64,000 nt of DNA. Origin: Bowmanella sp. JS7-9. GTDB taxonomy: Bacteria > Pseudomonadota > Gammaproteobacteria > Enterobacterales > Alteromonadaceae. The number at the start of each line of letters is the position of its first letter. The stretch's first letter is position 1. Below the pieces are notes generated by a model. That model had not been told where the DNA came from, ran no database searches, and saw only the letters and a list, made by a program, of their open reading frames with translations. A program made the position numbers and the translations under genes. Location: positions 124,001 to 188,000 of the forward strand of contig NZ_JXSY01000021.1 of NCBI RefSeq assembly GCF_004329715.1, in the 5' to 3' direction. Below are positions 18,633 through 27,599 of the stretch, one piece after another.

Positions 18633-19583
18633 TTACAGCATTTGCGCCAGTCTGCTTTCCAGTTTGACCTGGTCAGCGGCGAAATTGCGGATGCCTTCTG
18701 CCAGTTTTTCTGTTGCCATGGCGTCTTCGTTCATCATCCAGCGGAATTCGCTTTCATTCAGCGGCGTGCAATCCCACTGGGTTTGGCCATTATCCACCAG
18801 TTTGGCGGTGACCACGTCGCTGGAGCCGGCCAGTTCTTCGAGTAAATTCGGGCTAATGGTCAGGCGATCACAGCCCGCCAGTTCCAGAATCTCGCCGGTG
18901 TTGCGGAACGAGGCGCCCATGACCACGGTTTTATACCCGTTGGCTTTGTAGTAGTCGTAAATCTGTGTCACGGATTTCACACCCGGATCGTCAGCACCCT
19001 GATAGTTTTCGCCGGTCTTGGCTTTGTACCAATCCAGAATCCGGCCCACAAAGGGGGAAATCAGGAATACACCGGCTTCCGCACATGCGCGGGCTTGGGC
19101 AAAGCTGAATAACAGCGTGAGGTTGCACTGAATCCCTTCTTTTTCGAGGACCTCGGCGGCGCGGATCCCTTCCCAGGTAGACGCAATCTTGATCAAGATG
19201 CGGTCTTTACTGACGCCCTGTTGCTCATACAGGTCAATCAGGCGACGCGCTTTAGCGATCGTCGCTTGCGTGTCGAAAGATAAACGGGCATCGACCTCGG
19301 TAGAAATACGTCCCGGAATAATTTTGACAATCTCAGCACCGATTAGCACGGCCAGCTTGTCACCGGCATCAATCAATTGTTGGGTTTTATCTGAAGACTG
19401 TTGTTTAGCAAATGCGACCGCCTCTTCAATCAGCGGTGCATAACGGCTTAGTTCTGCAGCCTTGAGCAATAATGACGGGTTTGTGGTGGCATCCACCGGT
19501 TGATATTTTGCAATGGCGTCGATATCGCCGGTATCGGCAACGACGGTAGTCATTTTTTTCAGCTGCTCTAATGCTGTAGTCAT
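18633..19583 (-). CDS. tal: Transaldolase
   Basis: Transaldolase moves a dihydroxyacetone unit between sugar phosphates in the non-oxidative pentose phosphate pathway. The 316-residue protein has the early signature [12 protein letters not shown] and the Schiff-base lysine region [12 protein letters not shown]. The ATG at 19583 is chosen because AGGA lies six bases upstream and it gives the family length; an upstream ATG at 19604 would add seven residues. Together with pgi and rpiA the window covers several sugar phosphate interconversions. Confidence 0.96.
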   Translation of the reverse strand: MTTALEQLKKMTTVVADTGDIDAIAKYQPVDATTNPSLLLKAAELSRYAPLIEEAVAFAKQQSSDKTQQLIDAGDKLAVLIGAEIVKIIPGRISTEVDARLSFDTQATIAKARRLIDLYEQQGVSKDRILIKIASTWEGIRAAEVLEKEGIQCNLTLLFSFAQARACAEAGVFLISPFVGRILDWYKAKTGENYQGADDPGVKSVTQIYDYYKANGYKTVVMGASFRNTGEILELAGCDRLTISPNLLEELAGSSDVVTAKLVDNGQTQWDCTPLNESEFRWMMNEDAMATEKLAEGIRNFAADQVKLESRLAQML

Positions 19584-19699
19584 GGATAATCCTGTGTCTT
19601 TCACTAAGACCCTCTAATTTAGCGAAGTTTTGCAACAGTGACTATGTCAATTACGCTATAAGCCATGATAAATAAATGTAATTACTCGGAATTTTGGCC

Positions 19700-20221
19700 A
19701 TGACGACCAAACTGACGTTAGTTGAGACAGATATTTGCACATTAGCGGTCGATGGGATCGTCAATGCGGCTAATCAGAGTCTGTTGGGCGGCGGGGGTGT
19801 GGACGGAGCAATTCATCGCGCCGCAGGCCCACAATTGCTGGAGGCTTGCCGGCAATTGCAAGGTTGTGAAACCGGCAAGGCAAAGATTACACCGGGTTTT
19901 AATTTGCCCGCACGCTACGTGATCCATACAGTCGGGCCTATTTTTCAGGCCGGCCACGCACAGCAGGCAGCGCAGCTGGCCGATTGCTATCGCAATGCCA
20001 TTGTACTGGCTACCCAATATCAACTGAAAACACTGGCATTTCCCGCGATTAGCACCGGCGCTTATGGTTATCCTGAAAACGAAGCCTGCAAGATCGCCGT
20101 GGATGCGATTACCGAAGCATGCAGCGAGGTAACGACGCTGCGTAAAGTCTATCTATGCGCCGTCGAGCCGCGAATTTACAACGCCTGGCTACAAGCCCTG
20201 CAAAGCAGCACATTACACTGA
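19700..20221 (+). CDS. Macrodomain protein, YmdB-like O-acetyl-ADP-ribose deacetylase
   Basis: A 173-residue stand-alone macrodomain. [25 protein letters not shown] is the ADP-ribose-binding and catalytic loop, and [11 protein letters not shown] is the second phosphate loop. E. coli YmdB removes acetyl from O-acetyl-ADP-ribose and binds RNase III; orthology here is likely but not proven. The ATG at 19700 is preferred to an upstream TTG. It is divergent from tal and has no operon partner. Confidence 0.92.
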   Translation: MTTKLTLVETDICTLAVDGIVNAANQSLLGGGGVDGAIHRAAGPQLLEACRQLQGCETGKAKITPGFNLPARYVIHTVGPIFQAGHAQQAAQLADCYRNAIVLATQYQLKTLAFPAISTGAYGYPENEACKIAVDAITEACSEVTTLRKVYLCAVEPRIYNAWLQALQSSTLH

Positions 20222-20319
20222 TACGAATTTTTCAAAGCGGACGTTCGGCTATGTGAAATGGCAGGCAGGTTTGAATACTGATATTCTTGCGCGCAATTGA
20301 ATTGCTACAGGAATCCGTC

Positions 20320-21105
20320 ATGCTGGTTGTTGTCTCTCCGGCGAAAAATCTCGACTTTGAAACCCCCGCAGTCACTTCTCAATTTAGCCAACCGGAATTG
20401 CTGGCTGATGCTGAAACCCTGATTGAACGTTGCCAGCAACTGACGCCAGCTGAAATTGGCTCGATGATGCAAATCAGCGATAAACTGGCTGCGCTAAATG
20501 CCGCCCGCTTTGCCAGTTGGCATACACCGTTTACCCCGGATAATGCTAAACAGGCTGTACTGGCCTTCAATGGTGATGTGTACGCCGGGCTGGAGGCGAC
20601 CTCATTCACTGAGCAAGACTTTGATTTTGCCCAACAGCATCTGCGAATCCTCAGTGGCTTATATGGCGTGTTGCGTCCGTTGGATCTCATGCAGCCTTAT
20701 CGCCTGGAAATGGGGCGTAAGCTGGATATCACCCGTCAGGGTAAAACCAGCAAGGATTTGTACGGATATTGGGATACCCGCATAACTGACACGCTTAATA
20801 CTGCCGTAGCCGAACAAGGCGATGACGTGCTGGTTAATCTGGCCTCCACGGAATATTTTTCATCGGTGAAAAAGAAAGTGCTAAACGCCCGTGTGATTGA
20901 GCCTGTATTTAAAGATTACAAAAACGGTCAGTACAAAGTGATTAGCTTTTTTGCCAAAAAAGCCCGCGGCATGATGGCACGCTATATCATCCAGCAACGT
21001 CTGACCGACGTTGAGCAGCTAAAAGAATTTAATCTGGATGGTTATGTATTTCAGGCGGATGAGTCCAGCCACAACAAGCTGGTGTTTTATCGCCGCCAGG
21101 ATTAG
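20320..21105 (+). CDS. yaaA: Peroxide stress protein YaaA (UPF0246)
   Basis: YaaA lowers free iron damage during peroxide stress in E. coli, probably through DNA binding; the biochemical activity is not fully settled. The 261-residue protein starts [14 protein letters not shown] and contains [14 protein letters not shown], both family signatures. The ATG at 20320 with AGGA upstream is used rather than a longer frame beginning at 20287. The gene stands alone between the macrodomain and Old Yellow Enzyme genes. Confidence 0.94.
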   Translation: MLVVVSPAKNLDFETPAVTSQFSQPELLADAETLIERCQQLTPAEIGSMMQISDKLAALNAARFASWHTPFTPDNAKQAVLAFNGDVYAGLEATSFTEQDFDFAQQHLRILSGLYGVLRPLDLMQPYRLEMGRKLDITRQGKTSKDLYGYWDTRITDTLNTAVAEQGDDVLVNLASTEYFSSVKKKVLNARVIEPVFKDYKNGQYKVISFFAKKARGMMARYIIQQRLTDVEQLKEFNLDGYVFQADESSHNKLVFYRRQD

Positions 21106-21212
21106 TCAGATTATTCCGCTATAAATCAGCAGCAGAGGTTATGATCCTGCTGCTTGAAATCCCCGTAGTCAGCCACACCTTTGGGTTATCAACAAATATC
21201 AAGGAATGACCT

Positions 21213-22271
21213 GTGACTGATTTATTTACCCCGCTGCAAGTGGGTGATATCACCTTACCTAACCGCATTATTATGGCACCTCTGACCCGCTGTCGTGCGG
21301 TTGACAATCGCGTGCCAAATGCGCTGATGGCAGAATATTATGCCCAGCGTGCGGATGCTGGCTTAATCCTGACTGAAGCAACCTCTGTCACGCCGCTTGG
21401 TGTAGGGTATCCAAATACCCCTGGGATCTGGTCAGACGAACAGGTAGAGGGCTGGAAGCAAGTTACCGCCGCAGTACACGCCAAAGGCGGTCGTATTTTT
21501 ATGCAGTTGTGGCATGTAGGGCGAATTTCAGATCCCGTTTATCTGGATGGTCAGCAGCCGGTCGCACCCAGCGCGGTAAAACCTGCGGGTACGGTGTCAC
21601 TGTTGCGTCCAAAAAAAGAATTTGAGACGCCGCGCGCGCTGACGTTGGATGAGATTCGTCAAACCATTGAGGCCTACAAGCGTGGCGCCGAGAACGCTAA
21701 AAAAGCCGGTTTCGATGGTGTGGAAATCCACGGTGCCAATGGCTATCTGATTGACCAATTCCTGCAAAGCAGCACTAACCAGCGCGAAGACGAATATGGT
21801 GGCAGCATTGAAAACCGTGCACGTTTTATGCTGCAAGTCGCCGATGCCTGTATTGGCGTATGGGGTGCGAACCGCGTGGGTATGCACTTAGCACCCCGTT
21901 GTGATGCCCATGATATGGGGGATGCAAACCCTGAAGAGACATTTGGTTATGTGGCCGAGCAACTTGGTAAACGTGGCATTGCATTTATCTTCACCCGTGA
22001 ACACAAGCAAGCGCCGGGTCTGAGCGAGATGATCAAAACCAGGTTTGGTGGCTTACTGATCGCGAACGAGCAGTTAGACAAGACTGCAGCACAGCAATTG
22101 CTTTCAGCGGGCAAAGCCGATGCCGTGGCATTCGGTCGTGACTTTATCAGTAACCCGGATTTGGTGACCCGTTTAAAAACCGGTGCATCACTCAATTCAT
22201 TGGTAGCGGAAACTATCTACGGGGATGGTGCCGAGGGCTACACGGATTATCCATTCCTGGCTAATGCCTGA
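21213..22271 (+). CDS. nemA: Old Yellow Enzyme family alkene reductase (NemA-like)
   Basis: A 352-residue FMN-dependent ene-reductase using NADPH on activated alkenes or nitro compounds. MAPLTRCRA, the FMN/substrate pair GVEIHGANGYLIDQF and the C-terminal AFGRDFISNPDL region are characteristic. The start is GTG with AAGGAATG at good distance. E. coli NemA is repressed by NemR; no such regulator is adjacent. The natural substrate is not determinable. Confidence 0.9.
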   Translation: MTDLFTPLQVGDITLPNRIIMAPLTRCRAVDNRVPNALMAEYYAQRADAGLILTEATSVTPLGVGYPNTPGIWSDEQVEGWKQVTAAVHAKGGRIFMQLWHVGRISDPVYLDGQQPVAPSAVKPAGTVSLLRPKKEFETPRALTLDEIRQTIEAYKRGAENAKKAGFDGVEIHGANGYLIDQFLQSSTNQREDEYGGSIENRARFMLQVADACIGVWGANRVGMHLAPRCDAHDMGDANPEETFGYVAEQLGKRGIAFIFTREHKQAPGLSEMIKTRFGGLLIANEQLDKTAAQQLLSAGKADAVAFGRDFISNPDLVTRLKTGASLNSLVAETIYGDGAEGYTDYPFLANA

Positions 22272-22272
22272 T

Positions 22273-22300
22273 AAAAAGCCCCGCAGTCGCGGGGCTTTTT
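22273..22300. terminator. Bidirectional terminator between nemA and the DUF4426 gene
   Basis: AAAAAGCCCCGC and GCGGGGCTTTTT form a strong stem with an AGTC loop, with A and T runs on the two sides, serving two convergent genes. Confidence 0.88.
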
Positions 22301-22301
22301 G

Positions 22302-22724
22302 TTATTCAATCCAGACTTTCTGTTCGAATTTGAGTGTTTGGGTGTTCTCGCCGTGACCAATATCAATCGCAAATCGCCACACCTGATTAATATCGTTATT
22401 CAGTGTGGCGAGATAATAAATGGCATCACCTTCCTGTACTTCGCGAAACGTCAGACGCTGCACTTTACCCATCAGGTCAGTTGCTGTGCCTTCTACCACC
22501 TGAGATAATGCCTGTTGGCTATCGTGGGCCAGCACGGAAATATTAATCACGGCCTGATACTGACTGCGTTGAATTTTGTAGTTCCGTGCTACCTCGGGCT
22601 GTAAAAAGGTACTTGGGAAAACGATATAGTGTACATCCCAGTCTCCCAGTGTTTTAAATTGCTCAGCATGAGCCATGGATGCACTGGCCAGCAGTGCTAT
22701 TGCTATTAAAAATCGTTTAAACAT
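22302..22724 (-). CDS. DUF4426 family exported protein
   Basis: This 140-residue protein begins with a Sec signal peptide ending MAHA before EQF, so the mature form should be periplasmic. The body (GDWDVHYIVFPSTFLQPEVARNY) matches DUF4426, a gammaproteobacterial family of unknown function. It is the last gene of a minus-strand unit and overlaps yggU by eight bases, a conserved position behind proC-yggT-yggU. Confidence 0.88.
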   Translation of the reverse strand: MFKRFLIAIALLASASMAHAEQFKTLGDWDVHYIVFPSTFLQPEVARNYKIQRSQYQAVINISVLAHDSQQALSQVVEGTATDLMGKVQRLTFREVQEGDAIYYLATLNNDINQVWRFAIDIGHGENTQTLKFEQKVWIE

Positions 22725-23004
22725 AGTCTTTTACCCAATCAGGAAGTGTAAGTGGCGCGTTAATACGGATACGTTTCTGGCGGCTGCTTTGGCCACTTTC
22801 GACACTCACGGCGGCTTTGCTTACGGCAAATTCTTTGGCCAGAAACTTAATTAAATACGCGTTGGCTTTGCCATCTACCGGCGGGGCGCAGATGGCAATT
22901 TTCAGTGCATCGCCGTGCAAGCCAACCACCTGATCCCGGCTGGCTTTAGGCTGGATATGTAAGCGCAGGATGCAGGCATCCTGCTCAATACTGACTGCCT
23001 TCAT
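22717..23004 (-). CDS. yggU: DUF167 family protein YggU
   Basis: The 95-residue protein matches the YggU/UPF0235 family (KASRDQVVGLHGDALKIAICAPPVDGKANAYLIKFLAK). Its function is not established. It overlaps yggT by four bases and DUF4426 by eight, so the three are very probably co-transcribed and translationally coupled. Confidence 0.93.
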   Translation of the reverse strand: MKAVSIEQDACILRLHIQPKASRDQVVGLHGDALKIAICAPPVDGKANAYLIKFLAKEFAVSKAAVSVESGQSSRQKRIRINAPLTLPDWVKDYV

Positions 23005-23543
23005 CTGCCGCCAAGTAAGTCTAGAAAGATCAGGGTTTCCAGCACTTTAAGTAAAAACAGGGCGACCAGAATGGATAAATCAAACATGCCAATTGGCGGG
23101 ATGATTTTGCGGATCGGCGCCAGCATGGGCTCGGTTAATTGCATCAGCACGTAGTCAATGGGGCTGCGGCCCTGACTGACCCAACTCATAATCACGCGAA
23201 ATAGCAAGATCCAGAACACCACCTGGAATATCTCATACAGAATATACACAGGCGCATTAATCAACACAGCAATAGGGTTGACGGCTCGCCCGGCAATCAG
23301 CGCGATAACAAAGAACTTGGCAACCGCGACCAGCAACGCCAGCACCAGGGTAGCGGTATCCAGCCGACCAATTGACGGGATCACGCGACGCATCGGTGCG
23401 ACCAATGGATGAGTCAATTTTACGATGGTTTGGCTAAACGGATTGTAAAAATCCGCCCGTACCAGTTGAAGCCAAAGTCGCAATAACACCACCATCAGGT
23501 AAGCGTCGAAAGCAAAATTGACAACCATTAACACTGCATTCAT
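23001..23543 (-). CDS. yggT: YggT family integral membrane protein
   Basis: 180 residues with two repeated hydrophobic halves, each with a YGGT-type pattern (DFYNPFSQTIVKLTHPLVAPMRRVIP and a degenerate second copy at LMQLTEPMLAPIRKIIPPIG). YggT proteins are inner-membrane proteins implicated in osmotic tolerance or protein complex assembly, without a settled mechanism. It lies between proC and yggU. Confidence 0.93.
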   Translation of the reverse strand: MNAVLMVVNFAFDAYLMVVLLRLWLQLVRADFYNPFSQTIVKLTHPLVAPMRRVIPSIGRLDTATLVLALLVAVAKFFVIALIAGRAVNPIAVLINAPVYILYEIFQVVFWILLFRVIMSWVSQGRSPIDYVLMQLTEPMLAPIRKIIPPIGMFDLSILVALFLLKVLETLIFLDLLGGR

Positions 23544-23555
23544 GGGGTTGAATTC

Positions 23556-24380
23556 CTAAAATAAAGTCGACATTTCCTGAGCTCGTTTCACCGCAGCTTG
23601 CATGGCCTGGCTGATGGTGTCGCGAAGTCCGGCATTTTCAAAAGTAGCCAATGCTTGCGCTGTGGTACCGCCTTTTGACGTAACCTGTTCACGCAGGGTA
23701 CTGATTTCTGTGGCAGGATTTTCTACCACCATAGTGGCTGCACCGAGCATGGCCTGCTGCACCAGCAAACGGGCTTCGTCATGATCAAATCCCATTCGTT
23801 CTGCTTCCGCCTGCATGGCTTCGGCAAACAGGAAAAAGTAAGCCGGGCTTGAGCCAGCTGCAGCAATGACGCCATCGATTTTTGCTTCTTCGCTGACCCA
23901 TAAGGTTTTGCCGACCTGACTCAACAAAAAGGCAGCAAACTCACGCTGTTCATCATTAACGCCTGCATCTGCGAATAAGCCTGTCATACCCAGCCCCAGC
24001 GAGCTTGGGGTATTTGGCATAGTGCGCACTACAGGATAATTTCCGCCTAACATTTGTTGCAGGCGGTTTGCGTTGATCCCTGCGGCAATAGAGACAAATA
24101 ATTTGCCTTGCAGATCCGTTTGCTGAAGGTGCTTGCAGACCTCTTGCATCAGTTGCGGTTTAACCGCCAGCACCACCACATCGGCGTCATTCACCGCCTG
24201 AAGATTATCGCTGGTGGTGTTGATCCCGGCATCCTGTTCCAGCGCGTCCAGCTTAGGCCTGGATGGGTTACTGGCAGTAATGCGATCGGCAGGATAGCCC
24301 TGTTTGATCATGCCGAGAATGATTGCGCGGCTCATATTACCGGCGCCAATAAACGCAACGTTTTTATGTAAAAGGTTGAT
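23556..24380 (-). CDS. proC: Pyrroline-5-carboxylate reductase
   Basis: ProC reduces pyrroline-5-carboxylate to proline with NAD(P)H. VAFIGAGNMSRAIILGM is the N-terminal nucleotide-binding motif, and the C-terminal signature EQVTSKGGTTAQALATFE is present. The start is unusual. No ATG or GTG lies in frame before the motif; an ATC at 24378-24380 sits six bases after a perfect AAGGAG, giving the N terminus (M)NLLHKNVAFIG. The only common alternative, TTG at 24410, lies inside yggS and has no ribosome site. I use the ATC start; the coordinate is less certain than the identity. Confidence 0.9.
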   Translation of the reverse strand: MNLLHKNVAFIGAGNMSRAIILGMIKQGYPADRITASNPSRPKLDALEQDAGINTTSDNLQAVNDADVVVLAVKPQLMQEVCKHLQQTDLQGKLFVSIAAGINANRLQQMLGGNYPVVRTMPNTPSSLGLGMTGLFADAGVNDEQREFAAFLLSQVGKTLWVSEEAKIDGVIAAAGSSPAYFFLFAEAMQAEAERMGFDHDEARLLVQQAMLGAATMVVENPATEISTLREQVTSKGGTTAQALATFENAGLRDTISQAMQAAVKRAQEMSTLF

Positions 24381-24396
24381 AGTGCACTCCTTATTT

Positions 24397-25077
24397 TTAG
24401 CGTTGGCCAAATATCGCTGTGCCTAATCTTATCATAGTGGCTCCGCAAGCAATGGCTTGTTGCCAGTCGCCGGACATGCCCATGGACAGCGTATCTACAC
24501 TGTCATATTTGGTCTTGAGCCGCTCAAACAAGGCATGCATGCGTAAAAATTCTTGCTGGCGCAGGGCGTCATCGTCGGTATTACTGCCGATGGTCATCAA
24601 GCCACGCAAGGTCAGATTCGGTAATTCGGCGATTTTCTCTGCCAACACCAGCAGTTCTTGTTCATCTAAGCCGGACTTGCTGGCTTCATGGCTGATATTG
24701 ATTTGAATTAGTACGTTTAAGGCTGGCAGGCCCGCCGGGCGTTGCTCGCTGAGTCGTCTGGCAATTTTTTCCCGGTCGACTGATTGCACCCAGTCAAAAT
24801 GTTCGGCCACTAAACGGGACTTGTTGGATTGCAACGGACCAATAAAGTGCCACTGAATGTCCGACAGGTGTTTCAATGCCTGGATTTTATCGACCCCTTC
24901 CTGCACATAATTTTCACCAAACTGTCTTTGACCGGCCTTATAGGCGCTTTCGATGTCTTCGGCTGGCTTGGTCTTGCTCACTGCCAGCAATTGGACGGAT
25001 TGCGTAACTCCGTGATCTATTTGACAATTTTGTATGGCTAAATATACCGAATCAAGGCGTTTTGGTATTGTGTTCAT
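24397..25077 (-). CDS. yggS: YggS family PLP homeostasis protein
   Basis: YggS/PROSC binds pyridoxal phosphate and buffers its level without known catalysis. The 226-residue protein has LLAVSKTKP with the PLP lysine, GENYVQEG and the C-terminal LSMGMSGDWQQAIACGATMIRLGTAIFG. The ATG at 25077 gives the family N terminus; a longer frame to 25113 would overlap the pilT promoter region. It is the first gene of the yggS-proC-yggT-yggU-DUF4426 unit, diverging from pilT. Confidence 0.94.
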   Translation of the reverse strand: MNTIPKRLDSVYLAIQNCQIDHGVTQSVQLLAVSKTKPAEDIESAYKAGQRQFGENYVQEGVDKIQALKHLSDIQWHFIGPLQSNKSRLVAEHFDWVQSVDREKIARRLSEQRPAGLPALNVLIQINISHEASKSGLDEQELLVLAEKIAELPNLTLRGLMTIGSNTDDDALRQQEFLRMHALFERLKTKYDSVDTLSMGMSGDWQQAIACGATMIRLGTAIFGQR

Positions 25078-25124
25078 AGTGCAACTAAGGTTGTATAGGC
25101 AAAAATTTACCATCCGGAGTGGTT

Positions 25125-26162
25125 ATGGATATTACCGAACTTTTAGCATTCAGTGTCAAAAATAAAGCCTCAGACTTACACCTGTCGGCCGGCTTACCGC
25201 CGATCATTCGGGTCGATGGTGAAATGCGAAAGTTGCAGGTCGACCCGCTGGATCATAAACAGGTACACGCGCTGGTTTATGAAATCATGAATGATGGTCA
25301 GCGCAAGGAATATGAAGAAAATCTCGAGACTGACTTTTCCTTTGAAGTAAAAGGATTGTCCCGCTTCCGGGTCAATGCGTTTGTGCAAAACCGTGGGGCA
25401 GCGGCAGTATTACGGACTATCCCCAGTCAGGTACTGACGCTGGATGAATTGGGCGCGCCGCAGATTTTTAAAGAGATCATCAATCAGCCTACGGGTATCG
25501 TGCTGGTTACCGGCGCAACCGGTTCAGGTAAATCGACCACCCTCGCGGCCATGATTGACCACATTAACTCGCACAAACGCGAGCATATTCTGACCATCGA
25601 AGACCCCATCGAATTTGTGCATGAAAACAAACTGTCGCTGATTAACCAGCGCGAAGTGCATCGTGATACCCACAGCTTTAATAACGCACTGCGTAGTGCG
25701 CTGCGTGAGGACCCGGATGTGATATTAGTTGGTGAGTTACGGGATCTGGAAACCATTCGACTGGCTATTTCCGCGGCGGAAACCGGCCACCTGGTATTCG
25801 GTACCTTGCACACCAACTCGGCTCCGAAAACCATCGACCGGATTATCGATGTATTCCCGGCGGAAGAGAAAGCCATGGTACGCTCTATGTTGTCTGAGTC
25901 ATTGCGGGCAGTTATCTCGCAAACTCTGCTGAAGAAAATCGGCGGTGGTCGGGTCGCCGCCCATGAAATCATGTTGGGTATTCCGGCGATTCGTAACCTG
26001 ATCCGTGAAGACAAAGTGCCACAAATGTATTCGGTGATTCAAACCGGTCAGCAACATGGAATGCAAACCATGGATCAGTGTCTACAACGCCTGGTTGCCA
26101 GTGGCCAGATTACCGCACAAGATGCTGCGGCGAAGTCGATTGATAAGAAACCATTATTCTAG
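25125..26162 (+). CDS. pilT: Type IV pilus retraction ATPase PilT
   Basis: PilT hexamers drive pilus retraction for twitching and DNA uptake. The 345-residue protein has Walker A GATGSGKSTTLAAM, the Asp box and Walker B ILVGELRDLETI and the His box HTNSA; the C-terminal AIRNLIREDK motif (AIRNLIRE) needed for retraction is present. The ATG at 25125 follows CCGGAG; a GTG six bases upstream is less likely. It is divergent from yggS, the conserved arrangement, and followed by pilU. Confidence 0.97.
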   Translation: MDITELLAFSVKNKASDLHLSAGLPPIIRVDGEMRKLQVDPLDHKQVHALVYEIMNDGQRKEYEENLETDFSFEVKGLSRFRVNAFVQNRGAAAVLRTIPSQVLTLDELGAPQIFKEIINQPTGIVLVTGATGSGKSTTLAAMIDHINSHKREHILTIEDPIEFVHENKLSLINQREVHRDTHSFNNALRSALREDPDVILVGELRDLETIRLAISAAETGHLVFGTLHTNSAPKTIDRIIDVFPAEEKAMVRSMLSESLRAVISQTLLKKIGGGRVAAHEIMLGIPAIRNLIREDKVPQMYSVIQTGQQHGMQTMDQCLQRLVASGQITAQDAAAKSIDKKPLF

Positions 26163-26171
26163 GAGCCTGAC

Positions 26172-27284
26172 GTGGATTTAAATCCGTTTTTACAACAAAT
26201 GGCGCAAACCAACGCGTCGGATTTATTCGTCACGGTCGGTTTCCCGGTCAGTGCCAAAGTAAACGGGCAAATGACACCGTTTACCCAGCAAAACCTGACG
26301 CCTGAACAGGCTCTGGCATTAGTCCAAAATGCCATGAACGATAAGCAGCGGCAGGAATTTGATACCACCCGTGAATGTAACTTCGCCATCGCCCGCGATG
26401 GTGTCGGACGCTTCCGGGTTAGCGCATTCTGGCAGCGGGATATGCCTGGCATGGTCATTCGCCGCATCGTCACACAAATCCCGCAGGTGGACGATCTCGG
26501 TCTGCCCCCCGTGCTGAAAGACATCATTATGGCCAAGCGTGGTTTGGTTTTGTTTGTTGGTGCTACCGGAACGGGTAAGTCCACCTCACTGGCAGCATTG
26601 ATTGGCCATCGTAACCGCAACTCCCGTGGTCATATTCTGACCATTGAAGACCCGATTGAATTTGTCCATGAGCACGCAAATTGCGTTGTGACACAGCGTG
26701 AGGTTGGCATCGACACTGAGTCGTTTGACCATGCCCTGAAAAGTTCATTACGCCAAGCGCCGGATGTGATTCTGATTGGTGAAATCCGCTCCATGGAAAT
26801 CATGGAATATGCCATGTCATTTGCGGATACCGGTCACTTATGCGTGGCGACTTTGCACGCGAACAACGCGAACCAGGCGATTGAGCGAATCATGCACTTA
26901 GCGCCGAAAGAGCAGCACGACAAGTTGCGTTTTGACCTGAGCCTGAACATGCGCGCGATTGTGGCACAGCAACTGGTACCCAGAGCCGATGGTAAGGGGC
27001 GAATTGCCGCAATCGAAGTGTTACTTAACTCGCCGTTTGTGCGGGATCTGATTCAGCGCGATGAAATTGGACGCCTCAAAGAAGCCATGCAAAAGGGCAA
27101 AGAGCAGGGCATGCAAACCTTCGATATGGCGCTGTATGAGCAATTTAAACAAGGCATTATCACCATGGAAGAAGCCCTTCACCATGCAGATGCGCCAAAC
27201 GATCTGCGCCTGATGATGAAATTGGACGACGGTGACGGTACCGGCCTCGGCTCGCTCAGCGGTGTCTCTATCGATATGGACTGA
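26172..27284 (+). CDS. pilU: PilT-dependent retraction ATPase PilU
   Basis: PilU is a PilT paralogue that adds force during retraction. The 370-residue protein has Walker A GATGTGKSTSLAAL, Walker B VILIGEIRSMEIM and HANNA in the His box, plus a C-terminal extension beyond PilT length. The start is GTG with AGGAG overlapping the pilT stop, so the two are co-transcribed. The unit ends at a clear terminator. Confidence 0.95.
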   Translation: MDLNPFLQQMAQTNASDLFVTVGFPVSAKVNGQMTPFTQQNLTPEQALALVQNAMNDKQRQEFDTTRECNFAIARDGVGRFRVSAFWQRDMPGMVIRRIVTQIPQVDDLGLPPVLKDIIMAKRGLVLFVGATGTGKSTSLAALIGHRNRNSRGHILTIEDPIEFVHEHANCVVTQREVGIDTESFDHALKSSLRQAPDVILIGEIRSMEIMEYAMSFADTGHLCVATLHANNANQAIERIMHLAPKEQHDKLRFDLSLNMRAIVAQQLVPRADGKGRIAAIEVLLNSPFVRDLIQRDEIGRLKEAMQKGKEQGMQTFDMALYEQFKQGIITMEEALHHADAPNDLRLMMKLDDGDGTGLGSLSGVSIDMD

Positions 27285-27298
27285 TATACAAGTAATTG

Positions 27299-27331
27299 AA
27301 AAAAGGCCTGCAATAATTGCAGGCCTTTTTT
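27299..27331 (+). terminator. Terminator after pilU
   Basis: AAGGCCTGCAA and TTGCAGGCCTT pair around TAA and are followed by a T run. Confidence 0.88.
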
Positions 27332-27599
27332 ATTTCGTTGGGAAAATATATTTCAATGTTTTTCAAAGTGTAATTATTTATTTTATTAATTTATTAAATG
27401 TGTGAATTTTTGTTAATGAAAACAATTTAATTTACATGTCGAGTATGTTTGTTACACGTTTAATTATTCGCGATGTTGAATCCATAAAATATAAGGAGTG
27501 AAGTGGGAGTGGGTGCTGAGGTTGTTAATGATTTAATAATTAAATTTATATTATGAATTATTAAGGCGCCTTCATTTCTTATTAAAATGGAGACATAAA
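27332..27599 (+). other. AT-rich upstream region of the TonB-dependent receptor
   Basis: About 270 bases with no gene, markedly AT-rich compared with its surroundings. It ends in a GGAG ribosome site before the receptor ATG. An AAGGAG near 27494 precedes a short frame of about 17 codons, but nothing else supports it as a real peptide. I see no convincing Fur box or other known operator. Confidence 0.5.

Noticed and set aside
27494-27560. Short frame after AAGGAG in the leader of the TonB receptor
   Set aside because: About 17 codons, poor spacing and no distinguishing composition.
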